Source: Thermotoga sp. (lineage in GTDB: Bacteria; Thermotogota; Thermotogae; Mesoaciditogales; Mesoaciditogaceae). Taken from it: 64,000 nt of DNA. The stretch's first letter is position 1. Each line of letters starts with the position of its first letter. Both the position numbers and the translations under genes were made by a program. The DNA is taken from the NCBI GenBank assembly GCA_020722015.1, contig DYLQ01000001.1, positions 1 to 64,000 of the forward strand, written 5' to 3'. A model generated the notes under the pieces. It was not told the origin of the DNA. It ran no database searches and saw only the letters and a program-made list of their open reading frames with translations. This document shows positions 19,165-27,256 of this stretch, piece after piece.

Positions 19165-20336
19165 AAATTCACCCCCATGAATTTGGAGACTATGCCAACG
19201 TCTTTATCTCCACGGCCGGAGAGATTTACGATCATTATCTTGTCTTTACCAAGAGTGGGTGCAAGTTTTGTGGCGTAGGCAATCGCATGGGCGCTTTCGA
19301 GGGCAGGAATTATTCCCTCAATCTTCGAAAGGGCCATAAAAGCATCAAGGGCTTCTTGATCGGTCGCGTAAACATATTCTGCCCTTCCACTTTCTTTAAG
19401 ATACGCATGTTCAGGTCCGACACCTGGATAATCAAGACCAGCGGAAATTGAATAAACTGGAAGGATCTGACCTTCTTCATCTTGGAGTATATAGGTCATC
19501 ATACCGTGAAGCACACCCGTTGAACCTCCGTAAAAAGTTGCCGCATGCTTTCCACTTTCTATGCCCAATCCACCGGCTTCAACGCCTATCAATTTGACAT
19601 TTTTATCCTCAATGAACGGATAGAAAATACCCATAGAATTGCTTCCTCCTCCGACGCATGCCATCACGTAGTCCGGTAATCTTCCTTCTTTCTCGAGAAT
19701 TTGAGACCTTGCTTCATCTCCTATCACCCTTTGAAAGTCCCTTACCATCGTGGGATAAGGGTGAGGACCGACAACGGATCCCATGACGTAAAAGGTCGTG
19801 TCCACATTTGCAACCCAGTTCCTTATTGCTTCATTAACGGCATCTTTCAGCGTTTTAGTTCCAGTTTTAACCGGTGTTACTTTGGCACCAAGCAATTTCA
19901 TCTTGAAGACATTCAACGATTGCCGTTGTACGTCTTCTTCTCCCATGAAGACTTCGCATTCCATTCCGAATTTTGCCGCTCCAGTTGCAGTGGCAACGCC
20001 GTGCTGACCAGCTCCCGTTTCCGCTATGATCCTTTTTTTCCCAATTCTTTTTGCAAGCAAAATTTGACCAAGGACGTTGTTTATCTTATGAGCTCCGGTG
20101 TGGTTTAAATCTTCTCTTTTGAGGTATATCTTTGCGCCTCCAAGAGTTTGTGTGAGGTTTTCAGCGTAGTAAAGCGGAGTGGGTCTTCCGGAATATTCTC
20201 TTAGATAATATCTGTATGTTTCCAAAAATTCTTCATCTTTAATCGCACTTTCGAATTCCTCTTCGAGTTCAATCAGTGCATTCATAAGCGTTTCAGGCAC
20301 GTATTGCCCTCCAAATTTCCCAAATCGTCCCTTCAT
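19161..20336 (-). CDS. trpB: Tryptophan synthase beta subunit
   Basis: PLP enzyme that condenses indole with serine to give tryptophan; 391 residues. The PLP lysine lies in [13 protein letters not shown] (about residues 82-94), the catalytic Glu in [13 protein letters not shown], and the phosphate-binding loop in [10 protein letters not shown]. It is the long TrpB1 form that pairs with TrpA, which is encoded next with a 4-bp overlap. It overlaps trpF by 4 bp on the other side. Confidence 0.97.
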   Translation of the reverse strand: MKGRFGKFGGQYVPETLMNALIELEEEFESAIKDEEFLETYRYYLREYSGRPTPLYYAENLTQTLGGAKIYLKREDLNHTGAHKINNVLGQILLAKRIGKKRIIAETGAGQHGVATATGAAKFGMECEVFMGEEDVQRQSLNVFKMKLLGAKVTPVKTGTKTLKDAVNEAIRNWVANVDTTFYVMGSVVGPHPYPTMVRDFQRVIGDEARSQILEKEGRLPDYVMACVGGGSNSMGIFYPFIEDKNVKLIGVEAGGLGIESGKHAATFYGGSTGVLHGMMTYILQDEEGQILPVYSISAGLDYPGVGPEHAYLKESGRAEYVYATDQEALDAFMALSKIEGIIPALESAHAIAYATKLAPTLGKDKIMIVNLSGRGDKDVGIVSKFMGVNL

Positions 20337-20941
20337 AAGTTTCTCACCTTCTCGATGAATTCTTTCATTTTTTCAAAATCCTTGTATCCATTGGTTTCAA
20401 CTCCGCTTGAAATATCCACGGCGTAAGGTTTGATCTTTCTTATACCTTCCTCAACGTTTGAGATGTTCAGACCGCCAGCGAGTATTAAAGGTTTTTTGAA
20501 TTCAAATTTTTCCACTGAATTAAAGTCCAAACTGATGCCTGTTCCACCATAAGCGCCCTTCACGAAACGTTCGATTAGAATCTTATCGGCATTTGTTTCA
20601 GTTATAAGATCCGGTGTTCCGATTCTCAATGCTTTCCATATTTCTACGTCGATTATTTTCCTTAAATTTTCAACGTAAGATTCATTTTCGTCACCGTGTA
20701 ACTGGACAACGTCGAGGCTTAAAAAAGTTGCGATCTCACAAACGGTCTCTATTTTTTCGTTGACAAAGACACCCACACTTTTTATGTTGGTGTCAAGACA
20801 TTCAACGAGCGTTTTTGCAGTTTCTTTGTCCACCATCCTTTTGCTTTGGGAAAAGACAAAACCAACATAATCTGGCCAGAGTTGATTTGCATATTCTATA
20901 TCCTGAATTCTTCTCAATCCACAAATTTTTATCTTTGTCAT
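20333..20941 (-). CDS. trpF: Phosphoribosylanthranilate isomerase
   Basis: Third step of the tryptophan pathway, an Amadori rearrangement; 202 residues, TIM barrel. Marks are the N-terminal [11 protein letters not shown] with the catalytic Cys, [15 protein letters not shown] with the HGDE motif, and the phosphate loops [13 protein letters not shown] and [14 protein letters not shown] near the end. The ATG follows directly on the TAG of trpC with no spacer. It overlaps trpB by 4 bp. Confidence 0.95.
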   Translation of the reverse strand: MTKIKICGLRRIQDIEYANQLWPDYVGFVFSQSKRMVDKETAKTLVECLDTNIKSVGVFVNEKIETVCEIATFLSLDVVQLHGDENESYVENLRKIIDVEIWKALRIGTPDLITETNADKILIERFVKGAYGGTGISLDFNSVEKFEFKKPLILAGGLNISNVEEGIRKIKPYAVDISSGVETNGYKDFEKMKEFIEKVRNL

Positions 20942-21709
20942 CTACATAAGCCTCACTTCATCGACAAAATTCAAAATCTCGTCTTTACCCATTCTCATCA
21001 GAGTTTCCCCGATGAGCACTGCGCTGACTCCGATGGAGAATAGGTATTTCACATCATCTATGGTCTTTATACCACTTTCCGAAACGGTCGTAACATGGTC
21101 AGGTATGTTACGAATAAGACGTTCCGTGGTCTTCAAATCGACACTGAAATCCTTTAAATTTCTGTTGTTTATGCCTACGACATCGCATCCGCAATCAAGT
21201 GCCATTTTGAGTTCATCCTCATCGTGCACCTCAACAAGGCAATCAAGCTCCAAAGATTTTGCCAATTCGTTGAATTTTCCAAGCTTTTTCCCAAGTACAG
21301 CGACTATCAGCAAAATGGCGTCAGCCCCGAGAATTTTAGACTCCGTTATTTGATATTCATCAACGATGAAATCCTTGCGTAAAACAGGTTTTTTTGTCCT
21401 ATCTTTGACCAATTTCAGGTATTCGTCCTTCCCTTCAAAAAACTTGTCTTCCGTCAAAACGGAAATCGCATCAACACCCGCAAGATCGTAAATTTGTGCT
21501 TGCCTTTCCGGAGAGAAATCTTCTCGTATTAGTCCTTTTGATGGAGAGGCTTTTTTTATCTCAGCGATTACGGAAGCTTTTGAGATGGCACCTTTGAAAT
21601 CCCTTTTTTCAATCTTTGGCGTTTCTTTCAATAAAAGATCGATAGGTCGCCTTTTTTTCTGCGATTCAACCCTTGAAAGCTTGTATTTTACAATTTCATC
21701 GAGTATCAT
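20942..21709 (-). CDS. trpC: Indole-3-glycerol phosphate synthase
   Basis: Closes the indole ring of carboxyphenylaminodeoxyribulose phosphate; 255 residues, TIM barrel. Signature pieces are [17 protein letters not shown] (about 48-64) with the catalytic Lys, [27 protein letters not shown] and [12 protein letters not shown]. It overlaps trpD by 4 bp and abuts trpF. A stand-alone form, not fused to TrpF. Confidence 0.96.
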   Translation of the reverse strand: MILDEIVKYKLSRVESQKKRRPIDLLLKETPKIEKRDFKGAISKASVIAEIKKASPSKGLIREDFSPERQAQIYDLAGVDAISVLTEDKFFEGKDEYLKLVKDRTKKPVLRKDFIVDEYQITESKILGADAILLIVAVLGKKLGKFNELAKSLELDCLVEVHDEDELKMALDCGCDVVGINNRNLKDFSVDLKTTERLIRNIPDHVTTVSESGIKTIDDVKYLFSIGVSAVLIGETLMRMGKDEILNFVDEVRLM

Positions 21710-22722
21710 GATCTCACCTTTCCAAACTGCACTATTTGATCAAGTTTTTTAAGCGCCAATCCGGAATCCAAAATCGATTCTGCCAATGAAACTCCGTCCT
21801 TTAGGTTCTCGACAACCTTTCCGACGTAAAGTGCAGCTGCGGCATTTAAAATAACTATGTCTCTTTTTGCACCATGCTTACCTTCGAAAATTTCTTTTAT
21901 TATCATGGCGTTCATCTGAGGATCCCCACCTGCTATTTCGTACAAATTTGCGTATGGAATTCCAAAGTCATTGGGATCGATGACGTAATCCGTGATCTTT
22001 CCATCTTTAACCTCACTGACAAAGGTGCGCGATGTTGTTGTTATCTCATCAAGACCGTCTTCTCCGTGAACCACCATTACCCTTTCACAACCAAGTTTCA
22101 GAAGCACCTCGGCAATCGGGTGAACGAGATTCCGATCGTAAACTCCTAACAATTGACCCTTTACAAATGCCGGATTTGTTATCGGGCCCAGTACGTTGAA
22201 GATCGTTCTTGTCCCAATTTCTCTTCTTACATCAGCGACATATCTCATAGCCGTATGATATTTTTGAGCAAACAAAAATCCAAAACCCACGTTTTCTATC
22301 TCTGCTTTTACAATTTGTGGATCCATTTCGATCTCTACGCCAAGTTCTTTCAGAACATCCGCACTGCCACTTTTGCTTGATGCTGCTCTATTTCCATGTT
22401 TCGCGACTTTAACACCGCCAGCAACGGCTATTATTGCCGCAGCGGTTGAGATGTTAAACGTTTTTCCGCCGTCTCCGCCGGTTCCGCATGTGTCTATGGC
22501 ATATTCAGGATCGATGTCCAACCTAATCACTTTTTCTCTCATGGATTCCGCGAAACCGGTTATCTCATCGACGGCTTCACCCTTCATCCTGAGTGCGACA
22601 AGAAAGGCTCCTATTTGCGACGGTTTTGAATTCCCACTCATTATCTCGTCCATACTTTGTTTTGCCTCTTTTTGATCGAGATCTTCTCCCAAGATGATTT
22701 TCGAAATGGTTTCTTTGATCAT
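21706..22722 (-). CDS. trpD: Anthranilate phosphoribosyltransferase
   Basis: Transfers phosphoribose from PRPP to anthranilate; 338 residues, within the normal length, not fused to TrpG. The PRPP loop [17 protein letters not shown] and the anthranilate-side [17 protein letters not shown] block are clear. It is the first structural gene of the trp operon, with ribosome site TTGGAGGG before the ATG, and lies 27 bp after the attenuator terminator. Regulation is most likely by leader-peptide attenuation (see the separate entries). Confidence 0.96.
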   Translation of the reverse strand: MIKETISKIILGEDLDQKEAKQSMDEIMSGNSKPSQIGAFLVALRMKGEAVDEITGFAESMREKVIRLDIDPEYAIDTCGTGGDGGKTFNISTAAAIIAVAGGVKVAKHGNRAASSKSGSADVLKELGVEIEMDPQIVKAEIENVGFGFLFAQKYHTAMRYVADVRREIGTRTIFNVLGPITNPAFVKGQLLGVYDRNLVHPIAEVLLKLGCERVMVVHGEDGLDEITTTSRTFVSEVKDGKITDYVIDPNDFGIPYANLYEIAGGDPQMNAMIIKEIFEGKHGAKRDIVILNAAAALYVGKVVENLKDGVSLAESILDSGLALKKLDQIVQFGKVRS

Positions 22723-22748
22723 GATGATCCCTCCAATCTTGATGAAAT

Positions 22749-22831
22749 AAAAAATCGGGGATCTTTTTATAAAGATCCCCGATGCCGGATACTTTTTAAA
22801 TCAAAAAAGTACCATCACCCTCAGCATCGGG
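22749..22831 (-). promoter_or_regulatory. trp attenuator: antiterminator and terminator
   Basis: Two exclusive structures. The terminator is a 13-bp stem, ATCGGGGATCTTT (22783-22771) with AAAGATCCCCGAT (22766-22754), loop ATAA, then a run of six T. The antiterminator pairs CCCGATGCTG, at the end of the leader reading frame (22831-22822), with CGGCATCGGG (22787-22778): ten pairs, one of them G-U, taking away the 5' arm of the terminator. A ribosome stalled at the Trp codons leaves CCCGATGC free; one that reaches the TGA covers it and lets the terminator form. A third hairpin, GTACC-CACCC with GGGTG-GGTAC, may be the pause or default structure. Confidence 0.92.
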
Positions 22832-22886
22832 TGCGGTACCACCACCAATTGTTGTTTTCAAAAATGCCATTTAAAAAACTAACCAT
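22821..22886 (-). CDS. trpL: trp operon leader peptide
   Basis: A 21-residue reading frame, ATG at 22886 to TGA at 22821, with ribosome site AGGTGG eight bases before the start. Codons 14-16 are TGG TGG TGG, so translation senses charged tRNA-Trp; the three Trp follow NNN and precede YRTRC and the stop. It sits between a consensus promoter and a strong terminator upstream of trpD. Too short for standard gene callers. The arrangement matches the enterobacterial TrpL principle, though the peptide sequence is unrelated. Confidence 0.92.
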   Translation of the reverse strand: MVSFLNGIFENNNWWWYRTRC

Positions 22887-22903
22887 TTTACCACCTTTTT
22901 GAA

Positions 22904-22932
22904 AATATATCATAAAAAGACTAAAATGTCAA
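22904..22932 (-). promoter_or_regulatory. Promoter of the trp operon
   Basis: Consensus TTGACA (22932-22927), a 17-bp spacer and TATATT (22909-22904), with TGA just before the -10. Transcription would start about ten bases before the leader ATG. I see no clear palindromic operator over the boxes, so attenuation may be the main control. Confidence 0.85.
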
Positions 22933-23029
22933 TGTGTAATTTTCCCCTAAAACGATGCACTCAAAGGTAGAATCTTTTGTAAAATATTTTCAGACGGAAA
23001 ATAAATTTTTGCAAAGGAGGAAATAAAGA

Positions 23030-23377
23030 ATGAGAATGTGGATGGTAGATCCTAAATTAATGTGTAGAAAACATTTGTTAGGGGAACACGTAGAAATACA
23101 TATGTTTGTTTCTACTATACTATCTGGTAAATCTATAAAGGGTTATATAAAAAACAATCTTATCGAGCCAAGTAAAATATTAGAGAGACATGAAGAATTA
23201 GTAGAAGAAATGAAAAGAAGGGGCTACAAGCACAATTCACCATTAAATGACAATGTTATGGAACAAATAAAAAATAAACTTTCTGAAAGTGATTACAATA
23301 CTATAATAGACAAAGAATCATCTTTGTTGGAACTTAAAAGCAGATGTAAATATTTTGATAATGGGAGGACGTTGTAA
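23030..23377 (+). CDS. Pyrimidine dimer DNA glycosylase (T4 endonuclease V family)
   Basis: Small base-excision enzyme that removes UV-induced pyrimidine dimers; 115 residues. The family start MRMWMVDPKLMCRKHLLGEH and the following VEIHMFVSTIL are conserved, as is the RHEELVEEMKRRGYKHNSPL block with its helix for dimer binding. Ribosome site AAAGGAGG precedes the ATG. Codon choice is richer in TTA, ATA and AGA than in the flanking genes, and it borders a patch with a broken transposase and repeats, so recent gain is likely. Phage T4 DenV is the distant prototype; activity is inferred from the family. Confidence 0.85.
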   Translation: MRMWMVDPKLMCRKHLLGEHVEIHMFVSTILSGKSIKGYIKNNLIEPSKILERHEELVEEMKRRGYKHNSPLNDNVMEQIKNKLSESDYNTIIDKESSLLELKSRCKYFDNGRTL

Positions 23378-23400
23378 CTCATATTTAGAAAGCCGGCCAC

Positions 23401-23476
23401 GTTTTAAAATAGGAGCTGCTTTTGGGATCATAAACGGTTGATTTTTCATTAGGAAATTAAACTTGCATTAGTATAT
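23401..23476 (+). repeat. 76-bp direct repeat, copy 1
   Basis: Matches 24428-24503 at 72 of 76 positions in the same orientation. It runs from GTTTTAAAAT to TTAGTATAT and contains GGATCATAAACGGTTGATTT. It lies upstream of the AhpD-like gene and ends in TATATAAT, which could be a -10 box for that gene. The two copies bracket the AhpD-like gene and the transposase fragment. Confidence 0.85.
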
Positions 23477-23590
23477 AATTATTAAAAAGTCGACGATTTC
23501 GAGATCAACGTCAACTTATTGAGCGATAAAAGAGGGATTTTAAAATCTTTTTGTTATTTGACGAATGAAAAATAGGAAGGGTGATCGAAA

Positions 23591-23953
23591 ATGGAAGAAA
23601 AGAAACCTCTTGCTGCTGATATGAAGCATTACTACGATCAGTTCATGGATCTGATGCAATACGCCGAAAAAACTATCCCGGGGTACGCAAATGCATTCAT
23701 AGAATTTGTTAAGCAAGGCGAAAAGGACGGTGTACTTTCTACCAAGACAAAGGAATTGATCTCAATAGCGCTGAGTGTCAATTCGCATTGTGTCTTCTGC
23801 ATTTCTTATCACACGAAGAACGCCATAATGGTCGGCGCAACGAAGAATGAGATCATGGAAGCCGCTCTTGTCGCGGGCATAATGGGTGGCGGGCCAGCAG
23901 TCGCTTACTTGAGGTACGTGATAGATGCTTGCGAACAATTCGGAGCGAAATGA
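23591..23953 (+). CDS. AhpD-like carboxymuconolactone decarboxylase family protein
   Basis: A 120-residue all-helical protein of the CMD/AhpD group. The motif E-X11-C-X2-C-X3-H is complete (ELISIALSVNSHCVFCISYH), which in AhpD forms the thiol relay used in peroxide reduction. There is no signal peptide. Ribosome site AGGAAGGGTG lies upstream. It stands alone, bracketed by the two 76-bp repeats. Role in peroxide or thiol redox defence is inferred from the motif; the electron donor and partner are not visible here. Confidence 0.85.
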   Translation: MEEKKPLAADMKHYYDQFMDLMQYAEKTIPGYANAFIEFVKQGEKDGVLSTKTKELISIALSVNSHCVFCISYHTKNAIMVGATKNEIMEAALVAGIMGGGPAVAYLRYVIDACEQFGAK

Positions 23954-24026
23954 AAAAAGATTTGTCGTGATTCGATTCTAAAGTATTTGCCAGAGAAAAT
24001 GAACTCTGGCGTTGAGAAATACAGGG

Positions 24027-24375
24027 ATGGAAGACGCTGTTGAAGTTGTTTGTCCTGAGAAGGTCAAGGCTCCGTTGGCGCTTCAGGCAGTTGGAAGGAA
24101 TCCGACTGACCGGGGGAAAAAAAGGAAGCAAGCGAAGCATCTTAGTAGATGAAAAAGTGGTACCGCTGGCCATAATCCTGTCCGGTGCCAACATTCACGA
24201 CTCGAAGTTACTGGATGAAACTCTGAGAAGCATCGTAATTAGTCGAGCTGAAAGCGTCGTTGAGAATCTTTGTCTGGATGCGGGGTATGTTGGAACTGAG
24301 AAAACGATAAAGGAACATGGCTACATTGCGCACATTCGTCCGATATTGTGTTCTGAAGAAGAAAAGCAGGAATAA
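24027..24375 (+). pseudogene. Fragment of an IS5-type transposase, frameshifted
   Basis: Remnant of a DDE transposase of the IS5 group. One frame from 24027 reads up to VGRNPTDRGKK; the sequel GSKRSILVDEKVVPLAIILS, then GANIHDSKLLDETL and LDAGYVGTEKTIKEHGY, is one frame later. The break falls in a run of seven A at 24117-24123, where six would restore the frame. About the first 100 residues and the C-terminal third expected for the family are missing, and no terminal inverted repeats are evident. The element is dead. Confidence 0.85.
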
Positions 24376-24427
24376 AACGTAAATAAGCAATCAAATATGA
24401 AATTGGTTGATGAAATCGTAGAACAGA

Positions 24428-24503
24428 GTTTTAAAGTAGGAACTGCTTTTTGGATCATAAACGGTTGATTTTTCATTAGGAAATTAAACTTGAATTAGTA
24501 TAT
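24428..24503 (+). repeat. 76-bp direct repeat, copy 2
   Basis: Second copy of the repeat at 23401-23476, four mismatches, same orientation, 1027 bp downstream. It follows the transposase fragment by about 50 bp. The sequence just past the repeat differs between the copies, so the match ends sharply. Confidence 0.85.
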
Positions 24504-24809
24504 CAATAACAGAAAAAATGGTCAATAAATGCTCTGAAATAGTCGCGAGCGAGCACCAAGAATTCTTTGAAAATACAGACAAAACTATAGAAATAATCAG
24601 ATACAAAATTTAGAAACCAGTTTTTATCGTGCTTATTAAGGTTCATAAAGCATGTATTTTTGTCCCGATAATTGTAAAAAATGATTCATTGCCTTTTTTC
24701 GTCCACCATGCGTCTGTATCTATCTGTATCTATCCTACCTTTTAGGAATTTCTTGGCTTATATTGTATGGGATTCCCGATGGACTCGGGATGGTGAAAAA
24801 ATGATTTTC
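24504..24809. other. Intergenic region without a recognised gene
   Basis: About 300 bp of A/T-rich sequence after the second repeat copy. An ATG at 24518 opens a 31-codon frame without a ribosome site, so I do not call it. There is a short tandem CTGTATCTAT pair around 24712-24734 and a small stem TCCCGA/TCGGGA at 24774-24790 lacking a T-run. Probably decayed mobile-element DNA. Confidence 0.4.
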
Positions 24810-24839
24810 TTATCATGCTATTCTTTTGCGTGTTATAAT
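24810..24839 (+). promoter_or_regulatory. Promoter of the DUF488 gene
   Basis: TTATCA (24810-24815), an 18-bp spacer and TATAAT (24834-24839) with an extended TGt. The transcript leader holds an 8-bp stem, AAAGATGC (24850-24857) with GCATCTTT (24875-24882), ending 12 bases before the start codon, close to the ribosome site. Confidence 0.6.
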
Positions 24840-24894
24840 TACAATAAGTAAAGATGCAATTTGGAAATGCTTTCGCATCTTTCTGGGGAACCGA

Positions 24895-25254
24895 ATGTTT
24901 GATGTAAAAATAAAACGGGTTTACGATGACTTTTCACCTGATGATGGTAAAAGATTTCTCGTCGAAAGGCTTTGGCCGCGAGGAATTAAACGCGAAGAGT
25001 TAAAGATCGACGGTTGGCTTAAAGATTTGGCTCCAAGCACTCAACTTAGAAAATGGTTTGGCCATGTTCCGCAAAGATGGGAAGAGTTCAGAACTAAATA
25101 CATGTCTGAACTTGACGAGAATCAGAGATATTTACAACCGATTTTAGAAGCGATTAAGTCGGACAACGTCACCTTGCTTTACAGTGCTAAGGATGTAAAA
25201 CACAACGGCGCCTTAGTTTTAAAGGAATATCTTGAAGATTTTATAAAAAAATAA
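24895..25254 (+). CDS. DUF488 family protein (YeaO-like)
   Basis: A 119-residue cytosolic protein of the DUF488 family, whose members have no firmly known activity. The conserved pieces VYDDFSPDDGKRFLVERLWPRG, WLKDLAPSTQLRKWFGH, RWEEFRTKYMSEL and the LLYSAKDVKHNGALVLKEYL end are present in order. The start at 24895 is chosen for the upstream GGGGAA and because the family begins about here; an in-frame start 69 bp upstream lies at the -10 box. Single gene with its own promoter and a following hairpin. Confidence 0.85.
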   Translation: MFDVKIKRVYDDFSPDDGKRFLVERLWPRGIKREELKIDGWLKDLAPSTQLRKWFGHVPQRWEEFRTKYMSELDENQRYLQPILEAIKSDNVTLLYSAKDVKHNGALVLKEYLEDFIKK

Positions 25255-25277
25255 AAGCCACGCTTAGAGCGTGGCTT
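25255..25277. terminator. Terminator-like hairpin after the DUF488 gene
   Basis: Nine-bp stem AAGCCACGC/GCGTGGCTT with loop TTAGA. On the plus strand only AACGTTT follows, while on the minus strand the hairpin is followed by TTATTTTTTTAT, so it would be stronger for leftward transcripts. Its place just after the stop codon still suggests it ends the DUF488 transcript. Confidence 0.7.
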
Positions 25278-25345
25278 AACGTTTAAAGAGCGAATCATCC
25301 TCAACTTTGGTTGTGGACTTTCTGTTTCTTTGAAAGGAGAACTTC

Positions 25346-26116
25346 ATGAGATTTTTGATGTGTGAGCCTTACAAAGCGTATTTCGATGTTGAGAATCTCA
25401 AAATTCACAACATAACTGAAAGGGCAAAGACGGAAATGGCAATACTCCAGCATCGGAAACTTTCGAAGATGATAGAAGATCTCGGCCATGAAGTCATAAA
25501 GGTGAAAGAGTTGGAGGGCCATCCGAATTCCGTTTTCACAAAAGATCCAGTTTTTTGTACGCCTTTCGGATACATCAAATTGAGGATGGGACTCAAAAGT
25601 AGGCGTGGTGAAGAAGAATGGCTTGGAAAAGCGCTCGAATCTATGGGTCAAAATCGCATTGGGGAAATAACAGCACCGGCAACGGCAGAGGGCGGTGATA
25701 TCGTGCTTTCCGATAAAATCGCCTTCTTGGGCCATTCAACAAGAACGAATTCAGCGGGAATAAATCAGTTGTCAAAAATCCTATCTTCTTTTGGTTATGA
25801 AATAAGAGTTGCAGAAGTTCCAAATCCTTATTTGCATCTTGGAGGCATGATGACTTTTTTGGGAGGAAAAAACATCGTTGCGGTTAAATCCTTAAGAAAA
25901 GATTTTTTCGATGGTTTTAGAGTTTTAGAAGTTCCGTCTGATAATTTCATAAGCGGCAACGTTATTTTTTTGCCACCTGACAAAACGATAGTCGAAAAAT
26001 CCAATTTCGCTGCCATAAAGGTTCTGAGAAAATCTGATTTTGAAGTTTACGGGATCGATCTTTCAGAATTTGTAAAAGGTACAGGCGGACCAACGTGTCT
26101 TATTCAGCAATTTTAA
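25346..26116 (+). CDS. Dimethylarginine dimethylaminohydrolase-like amidinotransferase-fold enzyme
   Basis: A 256-residue member of the arginine-deiminase superfamily. Conserved sites are FTKDPVF (about 64-70, substrate Asp), ATAEGGDIVL (about 112-121), the catalytic His in NPYLHLGGMMTFLGG and the nucleophile Cys in GTGGPTCLIQ at the C-terminus. The short length and HLGG motif fit dimethylargininases, which release citrulline and dimethylamine; ornithine- or arginine-type hydrolases cannot be ruled out. Ribosome site AAAGGAGAA. Followed at once by a bidirectional terminator. Confidence 0.85.
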   Translation: MRFLMCEPYKAYFDVENLKIHNITERAKTEMAILQHRKLSKMIEDLGHEVIKVKELEGHPNSVFTKDPVFCTPFGYIKLRMGLKSRRGEEEWLGKALESMGQNRIGEITAPATAEGGDIVLSDKIAFLGHSTRTNSAGINQLSKILSSFGYEIRVAEVPNPYLHLGGMMTFLGGKNIVAVKSLRKDFFDGFRVLEVPSDNFISGNVIFLPPDKTIVEKSNFAAIKVLRKSDFEVYGIDLSEFVKGTGGPTCLIQQF

Positions 26117-26119
26117 AAA

Positions 26120-26142
26120 ATTGCCCACAAAAAGTGGGCAAT
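26120..26142. terminator. Bidirectional rho-independent terminator
   Basis: Nine-bp stem ATTGCCCAC/GTGGGCAAT with an AAAAA loop, between two convergent genes. The minus strand continues with TTTTTT and the plus strand with a later TTTATTTTTT, so it can end transcripts from both sides. Confidence 0.85.
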
Positions 26143-26157
26143 AAATTGGTTTATTTT

Positions 26158-27189
26158 TTAGAACAGGGGCCCTGAAGTCAAAGGCAGGGAAACGTATGTC
26201 GAATAATTAAGCACAATGTAATTTTTTCCAGAAATAGATCCGGTCATATTTCCGGTTCCGACGGTGATGCTGAAATATCCGTGCTGATAAAACAATCCAA
26301 AGGACGGAGATGAGAGTTTCGAATTCCAATCTATTAGTCCTCCTATCGCATTTGACTTGTCAAGATTGTAGGTAAAAATTCCGTTTGCAACCTGCAATGG
26401 ATATCCGTATCTATCCGGATCTGTCGTATCGTAGTGTATGTATGCAGAACTGCTTGTCGGCTGATTAGCGTAAAGACCCTGAAGAGAAAATTGTCCGTAA
26501 TTTACATTGAGCTCAACTTCGGTTGTTGGCATTCCGAATGTGAGATTGTTAGCGTATAAATCGTAAGCAGCTCCGCCTATGGCGGTCATTGATACCTCTC
26601 CAAGGTTGAAATCAAGCTCACCATTTGCGGAAAGATGAATTTTGTTATTTCTCGAAAAGCTGAAATCTTGAGCCGCATACCCGTAAAGTTTGAAATTTCG
26701 GCTGTTGTATCCCAAATACCCACCGAATGTTCCACTTGGTTGATCATACCTTACGCCAACGCTTAAATTTCCAGGATTGTAGTTCACTTCACCGCCCGTT
26801 ACGTAATCATAGAAGCCTCCAACCCAAGGCATTATCCACAAATAGTTAGACTCTCTTGTCAAAACATGGTTTGATCTGAATTTTCCAAGGTAGATGTTCC
26901 AATCTCCAGAGTAGTAATTTGCATACCAAAAGGTTGGTTGAATAAGTGTCACGCCAAAAGCCGAAAAGGTAGCAAGTTTCGTCGCAAGATAGTCCTGAAT
27001 TCTGATGTTTAGGCCCTTCATAACTGGAACATTTAAGTAGACGATCGGGAAAATGTTGGCCGGCTGACTTGACGTTTGATTTTGAAGATTCATCGTGTAA
27101 TACGTAAGAACGTTGAATTGAACCCCTGCAGCCAAGGACGAAAATGCTAACACGACAACTAACGTCATCAAAACGAAGTACTTCCGCAT
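26158..27189 (-). CDS. Predicted outer-membrane beta-barrel protein
   Basis: A 343-residue exported protein. A signal peptide (MRKYFVLMTLVVVLAFSSLAAG) is followed by a chain of short alternating polar and aromatic stretches such as LSVGVRYDQ, FGGYLGYNS, FKLYGYAAQ and VELNVNYG, the pattern of transmembrane beta-strands, and the protein ends in phenylalanine as porins do. No coiled coil or SLH domain is present, so it is unlike the Thermotoga Omp-alpha anchor. Role as a porin or toga component is inference. It has its own promoter overlapping the end of the alcohol dehydrogenase gene. Confidence 0.7.
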   Translation of the reverse strand: MRKYFVLMTLVVVLAFSSLAAGVQFNVLTYYTMNLQNQTSSQPANIFPIVYLNVPVMKGLNIRIQDYLATKLATFSAFGVTLIQPTFWYANYYSGDWNIYLGKFRSNHVLTRESNYLWIMPWVGGFYDYVTGGEVNYNPGNLSVGVRYDQPSGTFGGYLGYNSRNFKLYGYAAQDFSFSRNNKIHLSANGELDFNLGEVSMTAIGGAAYDLYANNLTFGMPTTEVELNVNYGQFSLQGLYANQPTSSSAYIHYDTTDPDRYGYPLQVANGIFTYNLDKSNAIGGLIDWNSKLSSPSFGLFYQHGYFSITVGTGNMTGSISGKNYIVLNYSTYVSLPLTSGPLF

Positions 27190-27228
27190 TTCTCATTACC
27201 CCCTTAGATGAATTTTAGGAAGAATGAA

Positions 27229-27256
27229 ATTATATCACATCATCGTTAAATTTCAA
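27229..27256 (-). promoter_or_regulatory. Promoter of the beta-barrel gene
   Basis: TTGAAA (27256-27251), a 16-bp spacer and TATAAT (27234-27229) preceded by TGA. The -35 box overlaps the stop codon of the alcohol dehydrogenase gene. The leader is about 35 bases and ends in AAGGGGGT. Confidence 0.65.

Noticed and set aside
22657..22902. A plus-strand frame across the trp leader
   Set aside because: It is the complement of the attenuator and the trpD start; the minus-strand signals explain the sequence fully.
24518..24613. A 31-codon frame after the second 76-bp repeat
   Set aside because: No ribosome site, no similarity I recognise, and it lies in decayed DNA.
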